DNA from: Sapria himalayana
Taxonomy: Eukaryota; Streptophyta; Magnoliopsida; Malpighiales; Rafflesiaceae
Reading direction: 5' to 3'
NCBI GenBank assembly: GCA_029783825.1
Contig: JAREIK010002623.1
Span: 39,635 to 103,634, forward strand
DNA length: 64,000 nucleotides
Every line of letters starts with the position of its first letter. Position 1 is the first letter of the stretch. Of this stretch, positions 52,061 to 63,000 are shown in pieces. The notes below the pieces were generated by a model, which was not told the origin of the DNA, did no database searches, and worked only from the letters and a program-made list of their open reading frames with translations. The translations under genes were made by a program, and so were the position numbers.

Positions 52061-53351
52061 ATTGATTGCCAAACAGATAGTTAAAAAATAGAACAATAGA
52101 TAGATAAATAGATAGACAGATAGTTATATAAATAGATAGTCATATAGATAGATAATGAGATAAATAAATAGATAGACAAATAGATAGAAGTTAGATAGAC
52201 TGATAGATAGACTGATAGATAGACATTTAAATAGATAGATAGATAGATAAATAGAGAGGTAGATAGAAGGATGGATAGAGAGATAGACAGTTAGATAGAT
52301 ACACAGACAGAAAGATTGATAGATAGACAGATTGATAGACAAATAGATTAATAGATAGATAGACAAATAGATAGGCAGACAAATAGACAGACAGAAAGAT
52401 AGGTTGATTGATAGACTTATAGATATATAGATACATAGATAGATAGATAGACAGATGGATATATAGATTGATAGATAGATTGATAGACAACTTGATAGAA
52501 GGCATATTGATAGATAGATAGATAAGATATATTGATATAAAGATAGATAAATAGATAGATATAGAGACTGATAGATAGATAGACAGATAGACAGATAGAT
52601 AGATAGAAAGATTGATTGCCAAATAGATTGTTAAAAAATAGATAGATAGATAGATAGATAAATAGATAGACAGATAGATAGATAAATAGATAGTTATATA
52701 GATAGACAACGAGATAAACAAATAGATAGACAGATAGATTGAAAGATAGATAGACTGATAGATAAAAGTTAGATAGACTGATAGATAGACATATAAATAG
52801 ATAAATAGATAGATAAATAGAGAGGTAGATAGAAGGATAGATAGATAGATAGACAGTTAGATAGGTACATAGGCAGAAAGATTGATAGATAGACAGATTG
52901 ACAGATTGACAGATAAATAGATTAATAGATAGATAGACAAATAGATAGGCACACAAATAGACCGACAGAAAGATAGGTTGATTGATAGAAAAATAGATAT
53001 ATAGATACATAGATAGATAGATAGATAGATAGATAGATGGATATATATATTGATAAATTGATTGATTGACAAATTGATAGAAGGCATATTGAAAGATAAA
53101 TAGATAGATAAGATATATTGATATAAAGATAGATAAATAGATAGATATAGAGAGTGATAGATAGATAGACAGATAGACAGATAGATAGACAAATTGATTA
53201 CCAAATAGATAATTAAAAAATAGATAGATAGATAGATAAATAGATAGACAGATAGATATAGAAATAGATAGTCATATAGATAGACAACGAGATAAACAAA
53301 TAGATAGACAGATAGATAGAAAGATAGATAGACTGATAGATAGACATATAA

Positions 53352-53383
<32 letters not shown>

Positions 53384-53740
53384 ATAGAGAGGTAGATAGT
53401 AGGATGGATAGATAGATAGACAGTTAGATAGATACACAGACAGAAAGATTGATAGATAGACAGATTGACAGACAAATAGATTAATAGATAGATAGATAAA
53501 TAGATAGACAGACAAATAGATAGACAGAAAGATAGGTTGATTGATAGACATATAGATATAAAGATACATAGATAGATAGACAGACAGATGGATATATAGA
53601 TTAATAGATCGATTGATAGACAACTTGATAGAAGACATATTGATATATAGATAGATAAGATATATTGATATAAAGATAGATAAATAGATAGATATAGAGA
53701 CTGATAGATAGATAGACAGATAGACAGATAAATAGAGACA
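52061..53740 (+). repeat. Three-copy ~550-580-bp higher-order repeat
   Basis: Units start at ATTGATTGCC (52061), ATTGATTGCC (52611) and ATTGATTACC (53193). They share the same succession of landmarks: GTTAAAAAATAGA, a GACAACGAGATAAACAAATAG or similar block, GAGAGGTAGATAG, GACAGAAAG, AGGTTGATTGATAG, and GAAGGCATATTGA. Spacing is 550 and 582 bp. Copies are much more alike than random stretches of the surrounding satellite. Confidence 0.9.
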
Positions 53741-53745
53741 AATAG

Positions 53746-55480
53746 CACTACATGAAAAGCCTAAATTGCTAGTGAAAATTCTCTAGCTATATGGGCTTTT
53801 TTCATCGCTAAAATAGAATAACGACAGAATAATGACGAAAATTATCCCAAGCTAAAAAGTTTCACACAAAATATTAACGAGAAAATATAATTTCCTGGCT
53901 AATTTTCTAACCACAAAATTTCTTTAGCTAATCTTTTTTTCCCTTGCTAATTTTATCATAATTAAGAATAGTAATTAATATTTTTAATTAAATATATACA
54001 AATAATTCTATATCTAAATTTAAAATGAAAAATTATCTAGCTATTTTACAATTTTTTTCACAAAAAATGTGATTACATATTTTAAGATTTTTATATTAAA
54101 TTAAATAAAAACATATACTATAAACAATTTTTTATGATTAACAAAAAGAAAAAGCAGCTCAAAAATTTTGTTGATTTAATTGTTACATAGTTAAAACAAA
54201 ATCATCATCCTCATATTTTTTAAAACTAAATCATTATCCTCATAATTAATGATGCATTTCTGCTAGGCTCTCCTATGTGGTTTCTCTACCAGAACTCTAT
54301 TTGCTATCTGTCTCGTTAAGGCCACTAACTGTGACTCCATATAGGACATCTATTGTTGTATTACATTTGGTAATGCTCAGAAAAATTATTTTGAACTTCC
54401 ACTACAACATAATTATCAACAATGAAATCATGAAAAAAAGCCAAATATTATAAACTAATGAAAGTCTCACTCTAAACACAAAACAAAAGCAACCACATGT
54501 GAATGAAAATATTACTTAATTTCTAGATGTGTTGGTCGACCAAATCCAGTAGCCAATGCATCTACAACAAGTTTATCTCCCAATTTCAAGCACTTTACCA
54601 ATTCCTGTTCATTATTTTCAAGGGCTGCATATAGCACTTATCATCGAGCATGTTCCAGTCCTTGATCTATGCTTCCTCTACAAATGTAGAAAGAGGCTTA
54701 GATTTTTTACCGATAAGATGATGAAGTAAATTTATGAAAAAATAATCAAGAGAGAAAACTTATCAAACAAAATAACAAACCAAAAAGAGAACTAGCATTC
54801 AATAGAAATTGAATCATGCAGTTTATCTTGGAGATGGGTTCCCAGGTCCGATCCAACACCTTGTTTTTTATTCAATATTAAGGATCAAGACACTCACTGG
54901 AGCCTCTAAACATCTAACTCCAACCTCATTAGCTAACTCATTTTATTATACTGAGACACCACACTTGTGTGTCTCATTTTCCCTAATGAAGATGAATATT
55001 TTTTTCAACTTATCCAACAACTCAAACCAAGCAAAACAAGATGATCCCATCAATTGAATAAATACAAAAAATGATACACAAACTGATTATCAACTTATTT
55101 TTTTTAAAAAAAGCTTACTAACACATCGAAATAATAGACAACTGATGTGAGGTGATAACAGAGAGAAGTAGTAAATTCAAATGAGAATTAGTTGAACAAA
55201 TAGCTGGACCAAAATGGAAGAAAAGAAGGGAGCTTTGCCTGTCCATCATGCACCCTTGTTGTTGTAGTTGAGCAATATCACCAATATCAAAATGGACACC
55301 TTAATAAACAAACAAATACTAGCAAAATGCACCACAATTGGAAGGTGGGCTACAGCAATTTGTGTTCACTCACAGTAAAGGAAGTAATCTAGCATTCTTC
55401 TAGTCTCATCTGGCTCTCCTCTTCTTGCCGCAGACTCAAACTACATAAATTTTAAGGGCAATCTTTGAGGTTTTGTAATT
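53746..55480 (-). mobile_element. CACTA transposon terminus C (3' end) with partial interior
   Basis: GATA satellite is cut by CACTACATGAAAAGCC. Subterminal motifs follow (TTGCTAGTGAAAATTC, CTCTAGCTATATGG, CCCTTGCTAATTTT). Sequence to 54250 parallels terminus A. A transposase-tail relic on the minus strand at about 54270-54365 places this as a 3' end. No matching 5' terminus is found before the hAT relic at 59279, so the far end is missing. Confidence 0.85.
54270..54720 (-). pseudogene. TNPA-like transposase C-terminal relic of element C
   Basis: Reverse-complemented, 54320-54365 contains GATGTCCTATATGGAGTCAC and onward AGTTAGTGGC, matching 34859-34893 of the transposase relic in CACTA B almost base for base. 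That encodes MSYMESQLVAL. Upstream on the minus strand, two exon-like stretches read EEAIKDWNML-like (through a stop) and LVVDALATGFGRPTHLEIK. These look like spliced coding sequence, but I cannot place them in a named domain. Stops and frameshifts are present. Confidence 0.6.
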
Positions 55481-57201
55481 TCAAACACACATATATATCC
55501 ATACTTCTAATATCACGTTAACAATTAAAAAAATAATAAACACTCGATAATAAAAATGTCATACAACTAAAATTCTTATATAATGGACAAAAATAATTAG
55601 TGCAGCTCAAATTGTGTAATCTCATCAAAAGTATCCAAAATAAAAAAAAAATTAACAAAAATAATATATTCTCTCAACACATGTTCATATATAAATCTCT
55701 ATCTCCTTAAATGGCATTATATTTTACATTTTTCAAAAGACTAAATCAACTCTCTTATAAATAACAAACTATGATGGATTTACTATCAAAACTAAGAGGA
55801 GCTCAAATAGAGTGTAAGTGAGAAACAAGTGCAAAATATTCATTAACCTCGAAATAGATCTCAATCTTTCATAGATTTTTCACTTATCTAAGTATATAAA
55901 ATACAACATTATATAAATTTATTATAAATAATTTATTAAACTAATTATACATATAATATATGTTATATAAAATTAGATAATTACAAGATATTTGAACTTT
56001 TTTATGATACTCATATCTAATAGATTCAAAATTATATCTTTGGTGAAATATGGTTAATTTTTTATGAGCAAATGTTATCTTTATTCCAAAAAGATATACA
56101 AATATACAAAAGTCTTACATTTCAACTTTCATAGAAATGAAATATTAATTAGATTCAAATGTAATAACTTTAAGGGAAAACAATTGCATAGAATGCATCA
56201 ATCTATGCTCATGAAAAATAGATCGATAATATAAAGCTTTCATACGTAACCAAAAAAACTTATCTTGTAAATAAAAATAATCAAGTAATTATTTTATATG
56301 AACTTCATCACAATTATCATAAAAAATATTTATTCACAACAAATTATAAAAAGAACCTATAAGATGTTTTTTAAGATAGAAGAAATCAAAATAAGATTAT
56401 TTTAACTACTACATATAAAAAATTAAATAACAAAACTCATGTATCAATGTATAACACTTCACCAGCAAGAAAGCCTTTAGTTGAACTTCATTCTCATCAA
56501 AAATACACTTGTTATTGAATAATTATAAAAAGTAATCACAAGTATAAAAACAAAAATAATTATCCAATACTTTGAGTGAATGATAAGTATATCATTTATT
56601 ATGACTTGTCATTCTAAATGAGAAAGTGTTTCAAACAAGAGTTTAAATTGGCTTCAAATGAATAAGAACAAATATTAATACACAAAATAAATAAATATGA
56701 ATAAAAAAGTATTCCATCAAGTGGAAGATTCATACTAAAATGTATTGTTTATTTTTGAAAATATTCAAAAGATAAGATCAAAAGAGTCAATTGAATTGAC
56801 TATTTTTTAGTCATAATCAATAAAACAGTTAAAAAGCTGAGTATGTCAAGAGATCCTTCACTAAGGAGCTTAGCACATGTGAAATTAAATTTGCCACGGA
56901 TGAGTGGAACTCTCTTGATTTGAATAACTTTATTTCTTCAAATATTAGTTAGAAGTTTTAAAAGGCATCTGAAGGATAAAGAAATCACATAATAAAAAAT
57001 TCTTCAATCTCATAAAAGCTCAATTTAACTTCTTGCAAGGCAACTAAAGTAGGTAACTATTATAAAACTCATGTATTATTGGAGTACATGATCTTTAAAG
57101 ATTGTTTCAATCAACGGGGTAGGGATAAATTTTTCATTAAGGGAGGGCAGATGAGAAGAAAAAGAAAAGATAAATTAATTTTCATTAATTTATGAAAACT
57201 A

Positions 57202-57242
<41 letters not shown>

Positions 57243-57653
57243 ATTGAGAGAGTTCACATGTCAGGTGCTCTCCTACAATGTAACAAGAAATAAAATAAAT
57301 AAACAATATAAATATAGACACTAAATTAAATCTCAACTATCTCCTTCAGAATATTGCATAGATGCATTGAATATCAAAATTAGAAGATATGAAAAAAACT
57401 TAAAATCCTCCAAGTGTATTCATGATGATGTCTATAATAATTTCACTAATAAATATATTCACTAATAACATGTCGAATTGTCTAAATATCACATTAAAAT
57501 ATTATCAACTATGAATTGATAAACATAACATCTTTAAAAATTAACTAATATAGTAAGACACACAAGTAACTGATAACATAACTCTTTGCACGGAAGCTAG
57601 AATCACAAATATGCCCATATACTATATCTTTGAATTGTGTTCATATTAGTGTA
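55481..57653. other. AT-rich interior of element C, no gene recognised
   Basis: No domain was seen on either strand. A (GT)n run of about 29 bases at 57214-57242 follows a short TA run. The rest is AT-rich unique-looking sequence. Confidence 0.45.
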
Positions 57654-57892
57654 TGTTGGAAAATCTAATATGTAACTAAAAATACTATGAGTGCAAATAA
57701 TATTTGATCTGGTTTGTTGTGATTTACAATTGTTTTTTTCTTTTATTTTATTTTTTTCTTACATATGTATAAGAGCAATCAACCTATGAAATAACATAAT
57801 TCAATAGTCCCTTATATAAGTGTTTAGCTTGTACACATTTTGTTATGTGATTTTTCAAATACTCTTCTTTTATTTTACATTGTTTCTCAACA
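57654..57892 (+). mobile_element. Ty1/copia-type long terminal repeat (5' LTR)
   Basis: The interval starts TGTTGGAAAATC and ends TTTCTCAACA, with TGTTG/CAACA as perfect inverted termini, and is 239 bp long. A TATA box (TATATAAG, 57813-57820) sits about 80 bases before the end. It is followed at once by a primer-binding-site-like sequence, so it is a 5' LTR and not a solo LTR. No gag, pol or 3' LTR is recognisable downstream, so the element is truncated or eroded. Confidence 0.75.
57813..57820 (+). promoter_or_regulatory. LTR TATA box
   Basis: TATATAAG within CCCTTATATAAGTG, at the usual position in a short copia LTR. Confidence 0.55.
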
Positions 57893-58217
57893 TATTATCA
57901 AAGCCAAAATCTTATAGATTACAAATTCTTGACTGAGTGGCTTGCAGTTTGAATGTGCAGAAACATTTAATATTTTATTACAATATAACAAAAAATCATT
58001 TTAGAAATTATATGATAAAAAGTTGGACATATTTCTCAAATACTCTTCTTTTGTTTTGCATTGTTTCTCAACATGGTATAAATACAAAAATCTTATAGAA
58101 TACAAATTTTTGAGTGTGTGGCTTGAATTTTGAATTTGCAAACACTTTTAATATTTTATTACAATATAATAAACATTTATTTTTGAAATAATATGAAAAA
58201 AAAGTTGGATATATTTC
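57856..58217 (+). repeat. 181-bp tandem duplication across LTR end and PBS
   Basis: CAAATACTCTTCTTTT begins at 57856 and again at 58037. Each copy runs through TTGTTTCTCAACA, the primer site, ATCTTATAGA, GTGTGGCTTG-like sequence and AATATTTTATTACAATATAA, to TTTCTCA. The duplication therefore spans the LTR/internal boundary. Confidence 0.9.
57893..57905 (+). other. Primer-binding site (initiator tRNA-Met type)
   Basis: TATTATCAAAGCC matches TGGTATCAGAGCC at 10 of 13 positions. A duplicate 181 bases further on begins TGGTAT, supplying the bases this one has lost. Together they support a degenerate tRNA-iMet primer site. Confidence 0.65.
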
Positions 58218-59278
58218 TCACTAAAATATAAAAATTTAGAATCTTCTTCAAATTTAAGTAACGATCTCAACTAATTATCAACCTAAAATTTTTTATCATC
58301 AATTATTAGTTATATATACAAAAAATATCAAAGATGAAGTGCATTCAATTATAATTATACTAAACTTAAATTATAAGGGTCTAATGCACCATTTTTTTGT
58401 AAATTATTTAACATATATTCTTAGATGACTCATCTAGTACTCCGGTACTAGTTTTAAAGTTATATATTTTTAAAATATTTATATTTGACAAGATTTTATT
58501 TCTCATTTAGTATTTTTTTTATTTATCATATTAGAATTTGTCCATACAATATAAGTGTGACTATTAATACTAAATATTTTGCTTACTTGAGGAAGACACT
58601 AGAGAAGAAATGTTTCTCTACATCATATAAAATATTTATTCATTATATAATGATCGTACTTAGTGCACAAGCCATCTATTTTAGCATAAGGCCTAGAAGA
58701 AGTTCATATATCAATGTCTTACCATCAAAATTGTAAGAATACATATGATAAGTCTAGAACCCAATACCTTGGACAAAGATGCTTATATTGAATAAAGACA
58801 TGACCCCCAACAAATACATATAATATAAAATTTTCACAAATGATTAGTCATCTTAGTAATATTCTCATAAAAATATTTTAAATTCAAAATTCTGTTAAGA
58901 TTCGGTGCATTAATATTTATGCAACTACATACACAATTTAATTCATTATATGGATCAAATGTATTATCTATAATATTTAATTTACTAAAATTTATGTTAA
59001 GTTTTACTAGGAAAGTACTTCAAAACTCAAAAATACGAAAGAAAAGAACGAATAGAGTAATTTTAATTAAATAATAAAATATATATTAATCTAATGATGC
59101 ATAGCATTTATTAGATAAAATATTATTAATTATTATATGTCTTTATAAGTTTAAGCAATTGAGCATATGGATTATAAAAGTATAATATATAATACACAAA
59201 ATTCTCACTTAACACATAATTTATGAGATGTTAATAACTTAATTATCTTACCCATAAAAATCAAAGAGATTTCATCTA
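58218..59278. other. AT-rich spacer
   Basis: No gene, retrotransposon domain or terminal repeat recognised. It may be eroded copia or CACTA interior. Confidence 0.45.
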
Positions 59279-59342
59279 TAGGTGTCAAATGGGCGAGGCG
59301 ACCCAGTCCCGACCCAAAGCCATCACGACACGTTGCAGTGCT
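59279..59342 (+). mobile_element. Truncated hAT-like terminus
   Basis: TAGGTGTCAAATGGGCGAGG resembles the terminus of the adjacent intact hAT element (AGAGGTGTCAAATGGG). It runs for only about 60 GC-rich bases before CTAT satellite begins. The opposite end is missing. It marks the junction where satellite orientation changes. Confidence 0.65.
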
Positions 59343-59357
59343 GTCTATCTATCTAGC

Positions 59358-59365
59358 TATCTGTC
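59358..59365 (+). repeat. hAT target-site duplication, left
   Basis: TATCTGTC directly before the hAT left end, identical to 60000-60007. Eight bases is the size hAT transposases generate. The flanks also join into continuous CTAT satellite. Confidence 0.9.
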
Positions 59366-59999
59366 AAGAGGTGTCAAATGGGTCGTGCCGGGCTGGCCAG
59401 GGCCATTTTTTCCAGGCCCGTCCGGGCTTTCGTGCCGGGCCGGGCACGGTACTATAAACGTGTCGTGCATATCCCTGCATAATTTTTTGGGGGGTCAATA
59501 CGGCACGGGCCCGCGGCACGATTAGCCGGGTTCGGCCCGGTCGGGCCGAACCCTAAATTAAAAAAAAAATTAGGGGTTCGTCGCGCGCCGTCGCGCCGAA
59601 CCCAAATTTTAAAAAAAGTAGTAAATGGGCGTGCCCTAAACCCTTATTTTTAAAAAAAAATAGGAATTGGGCACGCACGAAACCTTAATTCTAAAAAAAT
59701 TAGGAATTGAGCGCGCCCGAACCCCTAATTTTAAAAAAAAAATTAGGGTTTTGGCGCCCCAGTACCCCTAATTTTAAAAAAAATCGGCACGGTACTGTGC
59801 CGACGGCAAAGGCACCAGTGCCGGCCGAACACGACATGAGACCCGGTTGGCCTTGGCACGGCACTGCACGATTGTGCCATTGTCGGGCAGGGCACGACCT
59901 AGGGCACGGAAAATTTCCGTGCCGGGCCGGCCCAGGCAAGGCTGAACCGTGCCGTGCCTCTTGCCGGGATGGGCCGGCCCGGCCCGGTTGACATCTCTA
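59366..59999. mobile_element. 634-bp nonautonomous hAT element
   Basis: The ends are AAGAGGTGTCAAATGGG and, reverse-complemented, TAGAGATGTCAACCGGG. They share an AGAG[GA]TGTCAA core followed by GC-rich GGGCCGGGCC-like sequence, typical of plant hAT termini. An exact 8-bp duplication flanks the element. The GC-rich ends contrast with the satellite, and the middle consists of short A/T-cored palindromic repeats. No transposase is encoded, so it would need to be mobilised in trans. An open plus-strand frame at 59707-59991 is a composition artefact. Confidence 0.9.
59540..59795. repeat. Internal palindromic repeats of the hAT element
   Basis: Five or six units of about 40-55 bp each read GAACCC(T)AATTTT, then an A-tract, then AATTAGGGTT-like sequence. 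Each can fold on itself. CCCTAAACCCTTA near 59634 resembles the plant telomere/telo-box motif. Confidence 0.75.
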
Positions 60000-60007
60000 T
60001 ATCTGTC
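60000..60007 (+). repeat. hAT target-site duplication, right
   Basis: TATCTGTC immediately after the hAT right end, identical to the left copy at 59358-59365. Confidence 0.9.
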
Positions 60008-63000
60008 TGCCTATCTTTTTTTCTATCAATATATCTATCATTATGTTAATCTATCTATCTCTCTATCAATCTTTCAATTAATATATTTATCAAACTATCT
60101 ATATATCTGCTTTTCTACTCTCTATCTATTTGTTTGTATGTTTGATTATTTATCTATTTCTCTATTTGTCTGTCTATCTACCTACCTACATGAATGTCTG
60201 CCTCCCTGACTAATTGACTAATTAACTATCTGCATGTCTATCAATTTGTTTGTCTGTCAATATGTCAATCTATCTATCTACCTATCAATTTTTCTATTTT
60301 TCTATCTATCTATCTATATGTCTATCTATTATCGATCTACTTAACTATCTATCTAACTATTTTACTATCTAACTATCGATCTGTTTGTCTTTCTATCAAA
60401 ATGTCTATCTATATACTATATATTTAAATGTCTATCTATCTAACTATCTAACTACCAATCAATCAATCAAACATTTTTTCTATTTGTCAATCTATCTGTA
60501 TATCTATCTATCTATCTATTTTTGTATCTTTCTGAAAATCTATCTGTCTAACTAACTAACTAACTAACTATCTGTCTGTCTATCTATTTGTATATTTATC
60601 TACTATCTATCTATCTATTTTTCTATCTATCTATAAATTTATTTGTTAATTAATCAATCTATCTATATTTCTAATAATATATCTATCTTTTTGTCTATCT
60701 ATTTTCTATGTATCTCTCTATCTAACTACCTATCTAATAGTCTATCTATAGACTATCAATCTATCTATCAATTTGTCTATCTATTAGTCTTTGAATCTGT
60801 TTATTAATCTTTATATCAATCTATCTATATATTTATCTATCTATTTGTCTGTCTTCCTTTTTATGTCATAATTTATCTATTTTTTGTCTATCCATTTGTT
60901 TATCTACCTGCGTGCCTGAATGCATGCCTACTTGTTTGTCTATCTCTCTATCTGTAAGTCTGTATATCTATCTATCTATCTATCTATCAGTTTGTATATG
61001 TGTTTTTATATTTGACTGTATGTCTATCTGAATGCTAATCAATCTATATATTAATCTATCAATCAATTTGCCTAACAATCTATCTATTAATCTGGCAATC
61101 ATTCTATGTATCAATATGTGTATTTATCTATCGATATATTTATCTATCTATCTATTTAACTATCTATCTATCGATTTATTTATCTGACTATATATCAATC
61201 TATATATATGTGTATCTATTTATGTATCTATCTGGCAATCAATAGGTCTATTAATCTATCTATCAAACTATCTATACATCTATCTATTTCATTCTCTATC
61301 TATCTATTTATTTGTTTGTTTGTATGTATATCTATCTATATGTATGTTTGTGTGTATCCTTGTCTGTCTAAATGTCACCTTGCCAATGTATATATCTATC
61401 TATCTATTTGTTTATCTATTTATTTGTCTATATTTCTATTTATTTATTTATCTTTCTATCTATTTATCTATCTATCTATTTGTCAAACTATCTATGTGTC
61501 TATCTATATGTCTATCTATATGTTTATCTATCTGTCTCTCTATCTATCTAATTTTCTAAATATCTTTATATCTCTATATCTGTCAATCTCTCTATCTATC
61601 TATTTTTTTATCTCTCTATCTATCTATTTATCTATCTATTTATCTATCTACCTATCTATTTGTCTATCTATCTGTCTATCTATTTGTCTATCAATTTATC
61701 TATCTAACTATCTATCTATTTGTGTATCTATTTTTTTATTTGACTATCTGTCTGTCTATCTATCTATTTTCTATCAATATGTCTATCAATCTTCTATCTA
61801 TTGGTGTATCAATCAATCTATTAACCTATCTATCAAACTATATATCTATCTATCTATCTATCTATTGTTTATCTATCTATCTATCTATTTGTTGGTGTGT
61901 CTGTCTATCTATCTATTATTTTTTTATTTATCAATTTTTCTATTTGTCTATTTATTTTTTGTTTGTGTCTCTACCTATCTATCTATCTACTTGTATATCT
62001 ATATGACTATCAATCAATCAATCTATCTATTTATTTATCTTTCTCTCTATAATATATTTCTCTATGAATACATCTATCTATCTATATATATAAATATATC
62101 TATCTTTCGATCTAGGTGTTTATTTGTCTATCAGTTTATTTGTCTATTTGTCTTTCTACATCTCTATAGACTGACTGCCTACTTGACTCTCTATCTCTCT
62201 ATTAGTCTGTCTCTCAATTCTCTTGTGTATCTAAATTTTTATTTATCTATCTATTTGTTCATTTGTATTTTGTCTATTTGTCTATCAATCTATCTATCAA
62301 TATTGAAATAAATCTATCTATCAATTTGTTTATCAATCTATCTATCAATATTGAAATAAATATATCTATCAATTTGTCTATCAATCTATCAATCATTCTC
62401 TCTATCAATCTGTCTATTTATTCGTCTATATTTCTTTCTATATAACTATCTATCTATCTGTCTATATAACTATCTATCTATTTGTCTTTCATTCTATCTA
62501 TCTATATATCTATTTGTCTATCATTTAATTTATTTATCTCTGACTATCTATCTATCAATGTATTTGTCTATCTATCTATCTATCATTTTTATATTAATCA
62601 GTCTATTAATCATTGTATTAATCTATCTATCAAACTATCTTTTTATCTGTCTTTATATCTATTTGTCTTCCTATCAATGTGTCTATTTGTTTATCAGTTA
62701 GTATATCTATTTGTCTATATTCTTACCTACCTAACTATCTACTTGCTTGAGTATCTATATCTTTATTTGTTTGCCTATCTATCAATGTGTCAATTTATCT
62801 TTCTGTCAATCTATCTATTTGTCTGTCTATTAGTATATCTTTATGTTTGTCTATATGTCTAGTTATCGATCTGTCTATTAATCTATCAATCAATCTTTCT
62901 ATCTAACTGTTTATCAATCTATCAATAATTTTATATATTAATATGTCTATTTATCTACTTATCTATCTATCTATCTATCTATCTAACTGTCTATATAGCT

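Larger units (their letters stand above)
43944..53745 (+). repeat. GATA-type composite satellite, tract 3
   Basis: Same GATA satellite and orientation as tracts 1 and 2. It additionally carries richer modules with GGCAGGTAGCC and GTCAGGCAAGTAGGCA-type words near 44395, 46325, 47250, 48045 and 49965. It also carries blocks of GATTGATAGACATATTGATAG (44640, 46610, 47420, 48300, 48910, 50210, 51150). A TA run lies at about 46188-46220. Its last 1.7 kb are a clean higher-order repeat. It is interrupted at 53745 by CACTA terminus C. Confidence 0.95.

Noticed and set aside
59707..59991. Pro/Ala/Arg-rich open frame inside the hAT element
   Set aside because: GC-rich terminal repeats inflate open length, both strands are open, and there is no transposase motif.
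61208..62311. 367-codon plus-strand open frame
   Set aside because: Same artefact in the inverted tract; the codons simply follow CTAT repeats.
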